Assembly: GCF_002161215.1 (NCBI RefSeq)
Contig: NZ_NFMB01000004.1
Span: 62,001 to 126,000, forward strand
Length of the DNA stretch: 64,000 nucleotides
Reading direction: 5' to 3'
Origin: Flavonifractor sp. An10
GTDB lineage: Bacteria; Bacillota; Clostridia; Oscillospirales; Oscillospiraceae
Positions within the stretch are counted from its first letter, which is position 1. Each line of letters opens with the position of its first letter. The position numbers and the translations under genes were made by a program. A model generated the notes under the pieces. That model was not told the origin of the DNA and did no database searches. It saw only the letters and a list, made by a program, of their open reading frames with translations. Below are positions 18,150 through 25,600 of this stretch, in pieces.

Positions 18150-18683
18150 GTGAAGACCGGAAAACGGTGCTGGCTCCTGCTCCTCCCTCTGGCGGCCCTG
18201 CTGGCGGGGTTTTTGGCCTGGATGTACCACCCCCGCAGCCTGACCACTTCCCTCCGCGCCCTCGGCGGGGATATCCAGGTCATCATTTCCACCCATGAGA
18301 TCCGGGTGGAGGATCATGTGGCCTACCCGGACGGGAAGGGCTATCCGTTCATCGTCGAGGCCGGTACGGAGGAGTACGACGCCCTGCTGGAGCTGCTGGA
18401 GGGGTACTCCTGGCACGAGCAGATCAACACCCTGGGCGGGGATGAGACGATCAACGGCACGGGCCGGGGCGATCCGGAGGTGAATCTGGACATCACGATC
18501 TATTCCCTGGCGCCGAAGTCCGCACCGTCACAGGGCGATGTCAGCATCTACAATTACAAGGGGGCGCCCAATGCCAGGGTGGACGGAAACGTCTGCCAGC
18601 TCGGCTGGGGAGACGACAACGGGGAACTGCTGCTGGCGCTGGCGGAGCTGTTCGGGGTCACGAACCCGCAAGCCAGCCCTTGA
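18150..18683 (+). CDS. Membrane-anchored hypothetical protein
   Basis: 177 aa, GTG start after GGGAAAGGGGAAA. One N-terminal hydrophobic segment (WLLLLPLAALLAGFLAWMY) predicts an anchored outer-face protein. The rest is acidic and soluble, with no motif I recognise. Its last 26 bases overlap the end of spoIIR on the opposite strand, so the two genes converge tail to tail. A TTTACA...TATTCT promoter-like sequence lies upstream, but spacing is poor. Confidence 0.7.
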   Translation: MKTGKRCWLLLLPLAALLAGFLAWMYHPRSLTTSLRALGGDIQVIISTHEIRVEDHVAYPDGKGYPFIVEAGTEEYDALLELLEGYSWHEQINTLGGDETINGTGRGDPEVNLDITIYSLAPKSAPSQGDVSIYNYKGAPNARVDGNVCQLGWGDDNGELLLALAELFGVTNPQASP

Positions 18684-19296
18684 ACTCCTCCAGCAGCTCG
18701 ATGGCCCGGAATTTCACCACGTAGCCCTCGTCCTCGCCGGTGATCAGGGACACCTGTCCCTCCGTGAGCCCCGCATCGGCGGCGGCCTCCTCCACCGTCT
18801 CGGTGACCGAGCCCAGGCACAGGGGCGGGAACACCACGCACCACCAGTTCTGCCCCGCCCCCTCGCCGATCTCGATGCGCAGGGCGGTATACTGCCCGGC
18901 GGGGAGGGCGAAGTCGGTGTAGGTCTTGGTGGGGAACCAGTAGTTGTGCACCAGGGAGGCGGTCACCGGGTAGTCGCAGCCCGCAGCCCCCACCGCCTCC
19001 GCCCCGGCGGCGGCCAGGTCGTACAGGTGGGCGCGGAGGAGCTCCTCCGTCTCCTCCCGGGTGATGCCCGGGGTGAGGTAGGTCTCCGCCTCCGCCAGCA
19101 CCCGATCCCGCACCCGGAGCTTGAGGGCCTGATCCTCCGCCGAGTCGGAGTTGGCCAGCACGTGGAGGCGGATCACCTGGTCGGCCAGGGCGGCCTGGGC
19201 CCCGTCCAGCCGGGCCCCCAGCAGGGCGGCCAGAGCCACGCCGATGAGCAGCGCCAGCTCCCACCGGCGCAGGGTCTTGGAATGGGTTGTTTTCAC
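18658..19296 (-). CDS. spoIIR: Stage II sporulation protein R
   Basis: 212 aa. In spore formers SpoIIR is exported by the forespore and triggers SpoIIGA cleavage of pro-sigma-E in the mother cell. The N-terminal membrane segment ELALLIGVALAALLGA is followed by the family block IRLHVLANSDSAEDQALKLRVRD, then YPVTASLVHNYWFPTKTYTDFALPAG and NWWCVVFPPLCLG. The GTG start sits directly after the U-run of the ispE terminator, an unusual arrangement. Identification of SpoIIR is firm. Confidence 0.92.
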   Translation of the reverse strand: MKTTHSKTLRRWELALLIGVALAALLGARLDGAQAALADQVIRLHVLANSDSAEDQALKLRVRDRVLAEAETYLTPGITREETEELLRAHLYDLAAAGAEAVGAAGCDYPVTASLVHNYWFPTKTYTDFALPAGQYTALRIEIGEGAGQNWWCVVFPPLCLGSVTETVEEAAADAGLTEGQVSLITGEDEGYVVKFRAIELLEEFKGWLAGS

Positions 19297-19346
19297 AAAA
19301 AATCACCGTCCGCTATGTAGCTTGTGCCTACATTGTGGACGGTGAT
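19297..19346 (-). terminator. Terminator of ispE touching the spoIIR start
   Basis: Minus strand: ATCACCGTCC.ACAATGTAG...CTACAT.GCGGACGGTGAT followed by TTTTTT. The T-run ends at the spoIIR GTG, and the GGTGA at the end of the stem is the only ribosome-site-like sequence for spoIIR. Confidence 0.8.
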
Positions 19347-19354
19347 GTTCTGTT

Positions 19355-20227
19355 TTATACCAGTTTTTCCACCGGACGGGCCAGAAAGCAGGTGGGACAC
19401 AGCTGGGACAGGGCGGCCAGCGCCCGCCGGGCCGCCCCCTCGGAGTCGAACAGCCCGAATACGGCGGAGCCGGTGCCGCTCATGCAGGCGCCCAGGGCCC
19501 CCTGCTGGATCAGCTCGGTCTTGAGCCGCTGGATCTCAGCGGCCCGCCGGGGGGGCAGGGCGTCCTCAAACACGTTGTACATACGCCGGGCCACGCCGGC
19601 CAGATCCCCCGCCGCCAGGGCGGAGAGCAGCCCCGCCGTGTCCGGCCGGCGGCGGATGCGGACGCCGTCCAGCCGGGCGAAGAGCTCCGGCGTGGGCACC
19701 GAGAAGGCGGGCTTGCAGAGCACCACATGGCAGGAGGGCAGGGGGGGCAGGTCGGTGAGCACCTCGCCCCGGCCCTCGGCCAGGGCGGTGCCCCCCCGGA
19801 CGCAGTAGGGCACGTCGGAACCCACCTTTGTCCCAATCTCCTCCAGCCGCTCCGGCGGCAGATGGAGCCCGGCCAGATGGTTCAGCCCCCGGAGGACGGC
19901 GGCGGCGTCGGCGCTGCCCCCGGCCAGCCCGGCGCAGACGGGGATGGACTTGTCCAGGGTGATGGACAGCCCGCCCCAGTCCGCCCCGGTGTCCTCCGCC
20001 AGGCGGAGGGCCGCGGCGGCGGCCAGGTTGCGCCCGTCGGCGGGGAGGAAGCCCAGATTGCTGCGCATGGACAGGGGCTTGCCCGTGCCGGTCTCCAGCC
20101 GGAGCCGGTCGCACAGATCCACGGTCTGCATCACCATGCGCATCTCGTGGTACCCGTCAGGCCGCTTCTCCAGCACGTCCAGGGAGAGATTCAGTTTGGC
20201 GTAGGCCAGCACATCCAGCGCGGGCAT
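19355..20227 (-). CDS. ispE: 4-diphosphocytidyl-2-C-methyl-D-erythritol kinase
   Basis: GHMP kinase (290 aa) of the MEP isoprenoid pathway, phosphorylating CDP-ME. The N-terminus shows AYAKLNLSLDVLEKRPDGYHE with the substrate-binding Lys/His. The ATP-binding loop is PVCAGLAGGSADAAAVLRG and the third motif ACMSGTGSAVFGLF. The start at 20227 is set by AGGAGG seven bases upstream; a longer reading has no ribosome site. It lies upstream of spoIIR on the same strand but is separated by a terminator. Confidence 0.93.
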   Translation of the reverse strand: MPALDVLAYAKLNLSLDVLEKRPDGYHEMRMVMQTVDLCDRLRLETGTGKPLSMRSNLGFLPADGRNLAAAAALRLAEDTGADWGGLSITLDKSIPVCAGLAGGSADAAAVLRGLNHLAGLHLPPERLEEIGTKVGSDVPYCVRGGTALAEGRGEVLTDLPPLPSCHVVLCKPAFSVPTPELFARLDGVRIRRRPDTAGLLSALAAGDLAGVARRMYNVFEDALPPRRAAEIQRLKTELIQQGALGACMSGTGSAVFGLFDSEGAARRALAALSQLCPTCFLARPVEKLV

Positions 20228-20260
20228 GGCAGTCGCCTCCTGGTGCAATGATAAAATGAT

Positions 20261-20285
20261 GGCGCGCCGGGTCGTCGCGCCCCAC
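20261..20285 (-). repeat. Copy 2 of the 25-base GGGGCGCGACGA motif
   Basis: Inverted copy of the motif at 14690-14714, with one base changed (GACC for GACT). It sits in the 78-base gap between ispE and the DUF1015 gene. Confidence 0.75.
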
Positions 20286-20305
20286 GGATGGAGCCCCTTT
20301 CTCGA

Positions 20306-21586
20306 TTACCTGATTTTTCTGGCCTCCAGATAGAACCGCTTGTCGTGGGCCTCCCCCATGGAGAAGGTCTTGCGGGGGAGGACGCCGTCGTGGATCACGG
20401 TGGGGAAGAGCTGCTCCTTGCCCATGGCGGGCAGGAGGAAGGCGATGTTGCCCGGGTGGGCGGCCAGCTCCCGGGCCACGTCCGAGCCGTGGATGTAGTC
20501 GATGCGCCCGCCGTGGGCTTTCACATAGGCATCCAGCACGGGCTGGAGGGTGCCCACCTCCAGCTGGGCGTCAGGGCGGGGCACGGTGACGGCGCCCTTT
20601 TTGTCCTGGGCGTACCAGCGCAGCACATGGCCGTCCCCCTCGCCGGCATAGGCGCCGGGGCAGGCGTTCAGCAGCGCCTCCACCACCCCCTCCGGCTCCA
20701 CGCCGAACACCACCCGGTGGATGGGCTCAAACTCCAGGGAGGCGTCGTGGAGGTTCACCAGCTCGCACAGGGCGTACCGGGCGGGCAGAGCGTCCCAGTG
20801 CGACCGCGGGGTGAGCTTCTTCTGCCGCTCATAGCACTCCTTGGCGGTGGCCAGGGAGTGGTTGCCGTCCCCCACGGCGAAGAGGAGCACCGGCTTGTCC
20901 ACGGTGCCGTACTTGGCGTTGAAGGCGGCGGGGTCGGCCAGGGCCCGCAGGGCGGAGGCCGCCAGGGCCATGCTCTCCCCGTCCAGCTTCCAGCCGGCGA
21001 TGTGGCCGCCCCGCTCCATGAGGTCGAAGTCGTACACCTGCTCCATCCTGTCCTTCCGGGCGGAGAGAGGCTCGATCACCGTCTTCTCCGGATCGTCGGC
21101 CAGGAGCATGATGTGGGGCAGCTCCAGAGGGGCGTTCTTGCGCACCGCCACCCGGGGCGGGATGCGGGACATGACCGTGCCCTCGGTGGCGCGCACCAGG
21201 GAGGACGCGCCGGGCTCATAGTCGTACTGCTCCAGATCCACCATGCCCACCAGGCCCCGGCGCAGCCGCAGGTTGTCCAGCCGCCGCTCCACATAGATGA
21301 GGGAGGCGGGCAGGGTGCGGAACCGGTCTTCCCGCAGGTAGCGGGTCATGGTGTTGTTGATCTCCATGATGTCGGTCTCCACGTTGGGGCCGTCCAGGCA
21401 GCTCTCAGGCAGGATCAGCCGCAGGGTGGAGGGGGCGGAGCCCACATACTCCTCCACCCGCTGCCAGTACTCCGGCTGGGAGGTGTACTGGTCGCAGGCC
21501 ACCACCGACCACTTGGCATATTCGCAGTCCTGGGGCAGCAGGATGTCGGCCGGGCCGAAGGGCAGGCCGTCAAACAGGTTTGTCAT
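20306..21586 (-). CDS. DUF1015 family protein
   Basis: 426 aa, ATG after GGGGAGTGAG. It matches the DUF1015 family, which is widespread and of unproven function; segments such as FGPADILLPQDCEYAKWSVVACDQYTSQPEYW and FAVGDGNHSLATAKECYE are typical. The conserved GDGNHS element suggests a phosphate- or metal-binding active site, but this is inference. It starts 34 bases after thrH ends, so the two are probably co-transcribed. Confidence 0.8.
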   Translation of the reverse strand: MTNLFDGLPFGPADILLPQDCEYAKWSVVACDQYTSQPEYWQRVEEYVGSAPSTLRLILPESCLDGPNVETDIMEINNTMTRYLREDRFRTLPASLIYVERRLDNLRLRRGLVGMVDLEQYDYEPGASSLVRATEGTVMSRIPPRVAVRKNAPLELPHIMLLADDPEKTVIEPLSARKDRMEQVYDFDLMERGGHIAGWKLDGESMALAASALRALADPAAFNAKYGTVDKPVLLFAVGDGNHSLATAKECYERQKKLTPRSHWDALPARYALCELVNLHDASLEFEPIHRVVFGVEPEGVVEALLNACPGAYAGEGDGHVLRWYAQDKKGAVTVPRPDAQLEVGTLQPVLDAYVKAHGGRIDYIHGSDVARELAAHPGNIAFLLPAMGKEQLFPTVIHDGVLPRKTFSMGEAHDKRFYLEARKIR

Positions 21587-21620
21587 CGTTCTCACTCCCC
21601 GCTCTCGTTTTGAGAGCTCT

Positions 21621-22226
21621 CTATTGGGCCATGGCCCCCCGGATGGCCGCCAGCAGATCGTCAAACCGGTCGAAGGCGGGCAGCTCCGGGTGCTCGGCCT
21701 TGATGGCGTCGGTGCTGCGGAACAGGAAGCCGGCCTTGCTGGCCTGGATCATGCCCAGGTCGTTGTGGCTGTCCCCGGCGGCGATGGTCTGGAAGCCGGC
21801 GGACTGGAGGGCGCGCACCGTGGTCAGCTTGGACTGGGGGCAGCGCATGCGGTAGCCGGTGATGGCCCCGTCGGGCGCCACCTCCAGGGTGTTGCAGAAC
21901 AGGGTGGGCCAGTTGAGCTTGCGCATCAGGGGCTGGGCGAACTGCTCGAAGGTGTCGCTGAGGATGATCACCTGGGTCTCCTCCCGCAGCTTGTCCAGAA
22001 ACGCCCGGGCCCCGGGCAGGGGGTCGATTTTGGCGATGGTGGCCTGGATCTCCTTCAGCCCCAGATGGTGCTCCTTGAGGATGTCCAGGCGGTAGCGCAT
22101 GAGCTTGTCGTAGTCCGGCTCGTCCCGGGTGGTGCGCTTCAGCTCCGGGATGCCGCTGGCCTCGGCAAAGGCGATCCAGATCTCCGGAACCAGGACGCCC
22201 TCCATGTCCAGGCAGGTGATGTACAT
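21621..22226 (-). CDS. thrH: Bifunctional phosphoserine phosphatase/homoserine phosphotransferase
   Basis: HAD enzyme (201 aa) of the ThrH type. Motif I is CLDMEGVLVPEIW, in which the usual DxD(G)T becomes DMEGV, characteristic of ThrH. Motif II is VIILSDTF, and motif IV is AAGDSHNDLGMI. ThrH from Pseudomonas dephosphorylates phosphoserine and can transfer the phosphate to homoserine, so a role in Ser/Thr metabolism is likely. It is upstream of the DUF1015 gene in the same direction. Confidence 0.9.
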   Translation of the reverse strand: MYITCLDMEGVLVPEIWIAFAEASGIPELKRTTRDEPDYDKLMRYRLDILKEHHLGLKEIQATIAKIDPLPGARAFLDKLREETQVIILSDTFEQFAQPLMRKLNWPTLFCNTLEVAPDGAITGYRMRCPQSKLTTVRALQSAGFQTIAAGDSHNDLGMIQASKAGFLFRSTDAIKAEHPELPAFDRFDDLLAAIRGAMAQ

Positions 22227-22278
22227 ATCGGTTCCCCCTTTTCTGTTCTGTTGTGTATGTCGGTGCGCCCGGCGGGAA

Positions 22279-23466
22279 TTACCCCTCCCGGGCCTGCTTC
22301 TTGCGCAGGTTGGTCAGGAAGTTGTCCATGCGGGTCAGGGCCTCGGCGATGTCCTTCATGCTGGTGGCGTAGCAGCAGCGGACAAAGCCCTCGCCGCCGG
22401 CGCCGAAGGCGGAGCCGGAGATGACCGCCACCTTCTCCTCCATCAGGAAGCGCTCGCAGAAGTCGTCGGAGCTCAGGCCAGTGCCCCGGATGTCGGGGAA
22501 CACGTAGAAGGCGCCCTTGGGCTCAAAGCAGGGCAGGCCGATGCGGCGCAGACCCTCCACCAGATAGCGGCGGCGGCCGTCGTACTCGTCCCGCATCTTC
22601 TCGATGTCCCCGTCGCCGTTGCGCATGGCCTCGATGGCGGCGTACTGGCTGGTGGTGGGGGCGGACATGATGCCGAACTGGTGGAGCTTGAGCATCTGCT
22701 GGATCACCGGCGCGGGCCCGCAGACGTAGCCCATGCGCCAGCCGGTCATGGCGTGGCTCTTGGAGAAGCCGTTGACCACGATGGTGCGGTCGTACATCTC
22801 GGGCAGGTTGGCGATGGACACGTGCTTCCGGCCGTAGGTCAGCTCGGCATAGATCTCGTCGGAGAGCACCATGATGTTGGTGTCCTTCAGCACTTCGGCG
22901 ATGGCCTCCAGATCGGCCCGCTCCATGATGCCGCCGGTGGGGTTGGAGGGGAAGGGGAGCACCAGCACCTTGGTGCGGGGGGTGATGGCGGCGCGGAGCT
23001 GCTCGGGGGTGAGGCGGAACTCATTCTCCGCCTTCAGCTCCACGTACACCGGGACGCCGCCGGCCATGGAGGCCAGGGGCCCGTAGCACACGAAGGAGGG
23101 CACGGGGACGATCACCTCGTCGCCGGGGTTGAGCAGGCACCGCAGGGCCAGGTCGATGGCCTCGCTGCCGCCCACGGTGACCACGATCTGGTGGGCAAAG
23201 TCGTACTGCAGGCTGAAGCGGCGGTTTAAGTAGGCGGCGATCTCCCGGCGCAGCTCCGCCATGCCGGCGTTGCCGGTGTACTTGGTGAAGCCCTTCTCCA
23301 GGGAGTAGATGCCCGCGTCCCGGATGTGCCAGGGGGTGACGAAGTCGGGCTCGCCGATGCCGAGGGAGATGGCGTCCTTCATCTCCTCCAGAATGTCGAA
23401 AAAGCGCCGGATGCCCGAGGGCTTGACCTCCTGAATGCGCTTACTGAGGATCTCGTCGTAATTCAT
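22279..23466 (-). CDS. Class I/II pyridoxal-phosphate aminotransferase (AspC/AlaT-like)
   Basis: 395 aa. The PLP lysine is in VNGFSKSHAMTGWRMGYVCGP; other fold-type-I motifs are the N-terminal SLGIGEPDFVTP, YTGNAGMAELRREIA, and PSNPTGGIMERADLEAI. Start at 23466 is chosen because its ATG overlaps the lrp stop in ATGA form; a GTG four codons earlier is possible. Close coupling to an Lrp regulator suggests control by amino-acid supply. The exact donor/acceptor pair (aspartate, alanine or aromatic) cannot be read from sequence. Confidence 0.88.
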   Translation of the reverse strand: MNYDEILSKRIQEVKPSGIRRFFDILEEMKDAISLGIGEPDFVTPWHIRDAGIYSLEKGFTKYTGNAGMAELRREIAAYLNRRFSLQYDFAHQIVVTVGGSEAIDLALRCLLNPGDEVIVPVPSFVCYGPLASMAGGVPVYVELKAENEFRLTPEQLRAAITPRTKVLVLPFPSNPTGGIMERADLEAIAEVLKDTNIMVLSDEIYAELTYGRKHVSIANLPEMYDRTIVVNGFSKSHAMTGWRMGYVCGPAPVIQQMLKLHQFGIMSAPTTSQYAAIEAMRNGDGDIEKMRDEYDGRRRYLVEGLRRIGLPCFEPKGAFYVFPDIRGTGLSSDDFCERFLMEEKVAVISGSAFGAGGEGFVRCCYATSMKDIAEALTRMDNFLTNLRKKQAREG

Positions 23467-23942
23467 GAGAAAATCCACTCCCTCTCCTGCTTTTCCTGCT
23501 TTTCAAAGATCAGGTGCTTCTCCTTGTACTTGTGCAGGATGAAATGGGTGGCGGTGCCCGTCACGTCTTCCAGAGTGGACAGGCGCTCCCCCACAAACTG
23601 GGCCACCTCTTTCAGCGTGCGCCCGGAGATGATGACGGTGAGATCAAAGGCCCCGCTCATCAGATAGACGCTCTCCACCTCGTCGTACTGGTAGATGCGC
23701 TCGGCCACCCGGTCGAAGCCCTCCCCCCGCTGGGGGGTCACCTTGACCTCGATAAGGGCGGTGACCGCCTCCCGCTGGGTGCGGTCCCAGTCCACAATGG
23801 CCTGGTAGCCCAGGATAATCTTTTCGTCCTCATACCGCTTGATGGCGGCCTTCACATCCTCCACGGTCATATCGGTCATGGATGCAAGCTGTTCCGGCGT
23901 CAGGGTGCAGTCCTGTTCCAGGAGCTGAAGCAGCTTTGCCAT
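23463..23942 (-). CDS. Lrp/AsnC family transcriptional regulator
   Basis: 159 aa. An N-terminal winged-helix region (LLQLLEQDCTLTPEQLASMTDMTVEDVKAAIKRYEDEKII) precedes the AsnC/RAM ligand domain (TALIEVKVTPQRGEGFDRVAERI and VESVYLMSGAFDLTVIISG). It should sense an amino acid and control itself and the coupled aminotransferase. The ATG at 23942 follows AGGAGG; a longer upstream reading lacks a ribosome site. Confidence 0.9.
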   Translation of the reverse strand: MAKLLQLLEQDCTLTPEQLASMTDMTVEDVKAAIKRYEDEKIILGYQAIVDWDRTQREAVTALIEVKVTPQRGEGFDRVAERIYQYDEVESVYLMSGAFDLTVIISGRTLKEVAQFVGERLSTLEDVTGTATHFILHKYKEKHLIFEKQEKQEREWIFS

Positions 23943-23995
23943 AGCAATTCCTCCTATCTGCTGGCCCGCCATGGGGCGGACGGATATATTCTATT

Positions 23996-24024
23996 ATTAT
24001 AAACGCCCCCGCGAGGGATTACAA
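23996..24024 (-). promoter_or_regulatory. Promoter of the lrp-aminotransferase operon
   Basis: Minus strand: TTGTAA, 17 bases, TATAAT. AT-rich sequence (AATAGAATATAT) follows and may hold the Lrp site. Confidence 0.7.
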
Positions 24025-24104
24025 GGCCCTGCGGACGCATCCGTACAGTTTTCCTTTCCGCCTGCGGAAAGGCATAAAATTTCTCTGGTTTGACCAAATT
24101 TCTG

Positions 24105-24133
24105 TGGCATTCTGCCGCCCGGCATGGTATGAT
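24105..24133 (+). promoter_or_regulatory. Possible promoter of the V-ATPase operon
   Basis: TGGCAT, 17 bases, TATGAT, 48 bases before the first gene. The -35 is weak. A TTGACC at 24090 is too distant, and a second TATGAT at 24137 has no -35. Confidence 0.35.
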
Positions 24134-24180
24134 AGATATGATATGCTGGCCCTGATTAGGGCCGAAGCGGAGGTGTTACC

Positions 24181-24507
24181 ATGGACTATGCCGAGATGGT
24201 CAGCCAGATCATGGCCGCCGAGCAGGGGGCGAAGGCCCTGGCCGACGAGGCCAGGGAGAAGCGCCAGCAGATGCAGGCCGGCCTGGAGAAGGAGGTCTCC
24301 GCCCTGCGGGAGGACTATATGGATCGAGCCAGCCACCGGCTGGAGGAGGTTCGGCAGACTGAGGATGCCGCCGCCCAGGAGGCTCTCACGCGCCTGGACG
24401 AGCGCCTGGATCGCACCATGAAGGCGGTGGAGGCGTCCTATGAGAAGAACAAGGAGCGCTGGGTGGACGCCCTGTTCTCCATGATTGTGGGCGTGGAGCC
24501 GTCATGA
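24181..24507 (+). CDS. V-type ATPase peripheral-stalk subunit (G/H-like)
   Basis: 108 aa, almost entirely charged alpha-helix with heptad character (EQGAKALADEAREKRQQMQAG onward), typical of the stalk subunit that pairs with subunit E. Sequence identity in this class is low, so the call rests on length, composition and its place as first gene of the V-ATPase operon. Its stop overlaps the subunit C start by 4 bases. Confidence 0.75.
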   Translation: MDYAEMVSQIMAAEQGAKALADEAREKRQQMQAGLEKEVSALREDYMDRASHRLEEVRQTEDAAAQEALTRLDERLDRTMKAVEASYEKNKERWVDALFSMIVGVEPS

Positions 24508-25559
24508 CCGCGGAGATGGCTTACGGCGCGCTGTCCGCCAAGGTGCGCGCCCTGTACGGAAAGCGGCTGCGCTCCGACGATTTCGCCCGGCTGGCCGCCC
24601 GGCGCAGCGAGGCGGAGATCCTGGACGAGCTGCGCCAGCACCCGGGCTGGAGCCGGGCCCTGGCCCTGGTGCCCCCGGGCGCCTGGGGATATGTGGGCCG
24701 GGTGGAGGTGGAGCGGGCCCTTCAGGAGGAGCTGCGGCTGGAGTATCAGAGTCTGGCCTACTACGTCCCCCGGGAGGACAAGCCCCTGATGCAGTTCCAG
24801 CTCCGGGCCGCCGAGCGGTCGGCCATTCTGTCCGCCCTGCGCCGGCTGAAGGCCGGCCTGTCCCCCCGGGAGGCCCCGCCGCCCCCCCGCATCGCCCTCC
24901 ACAGCAGGCTGGACGAGGCGGCCGCGGCCGCCTGCACCACCTACGACCAGCTGACGGAGGCCGCCAGGGACACCATCTACTATTCCGCCCTGCGGCAGCT
25001 GCGGCCGCCCCGGACGGACGAGCTGCCCGACTTCACCCGGGCCGACGCGGTTCTGCGGACGGCCTACTACGCCCATCTGCTGCGCATCGTCCGCTCCCAG
25101 TACCAGGGCCGCACCCAGAAGGTGCTGCTGCGGGCCATCGGGGAGCAGATCGACCTGCTGAACATCCTGCACATCCTCCGCCTCAAGACCTACTTCCCAC
25201 AGACCCCCCGGGAGGATTACGCCGGCGTGCTGTTCCCCTTCCAGTACCGGCTGACGATGGATTTCCTCCGCCGGCTGTGCGAGGCGCCGGGGGCGGAGGG
25301 CGCCTATGGGCTGCTGCGGGAGTCCCCCTACGGGGACTGCTTCGACGAGACGGCGGTGGACGCGGTGGAGGAGTACTACCAGCGGGCGGTCTTCCGCTTC
25401 AACAAGCGGCAGCTCTCCGCCGTGCCCCCCTCCATCTACACCGCCATCGCCTACCTGGAGCTCAAGGAGCTGGAGCTGGGGGTGCTGGTCAACGTGATCG
25501 AGTCGGTGAAGTACGGCGTGCCCTATCACGCGGAATTTGCCAATCTGGTGGGCGGTTAG
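24504..25559 (+). CDS. ntpC: V-type ATPase subunit C (subunit d)
   Basis: 351 aa. The V-ATPase C/d subunit sits as a funnel between the central stalk and the membrane rotor. The family appears as three similar helical repeats; here LRSDDFARLAARRSEAEILDEL, DLLNILHILRLKTYF and AIAYLELKELELGVLVNVIESVKYGV are characteristic. Overlap with the preceding gene and 41-base spacing to subunit I indicate one operon. Confidence 0.88.
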   Translation: MTAEMAYGALSAKVRALYGKRLRSDDFARLAARRSEAEILDELRQHPGWSRALALVPPGAWGYVGRVEVERALQEELRLEYQSLAYYVPREDKPLMQFQLRAAERSAILSALRRLKAGLSPREAPPPPRIALHSRLDEAAAAACTTYDQLTEAARDTIYYSALRQLRPPRTDELPDFTRADAVLRTAYYAHLLRIVRSQYQGRTQKVLLRAIGEQIDLLNILHILRLKTYFPQTPREDYAGVLFPFQYRLTMDFLRRLCEAPGAEGAYGLLRESPYGDCFDETAVDAVEEYYQRAVFRFNKRQLSAVPPSIYTAIAYLELKELELGVLVNVIESVKYGVPYHAEFANLVGG

Positions 25560-25600
25560 CGCCTGTATTCCATAGAATCTGAAAGGAAGGAGATACCGCG

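Noticed and set aside
24086-24130. Sigma-54-like TGGCA...TGC in front of the V-ATPase operon
   Set aside because: The GG/GC elements are not at the needed spacing.
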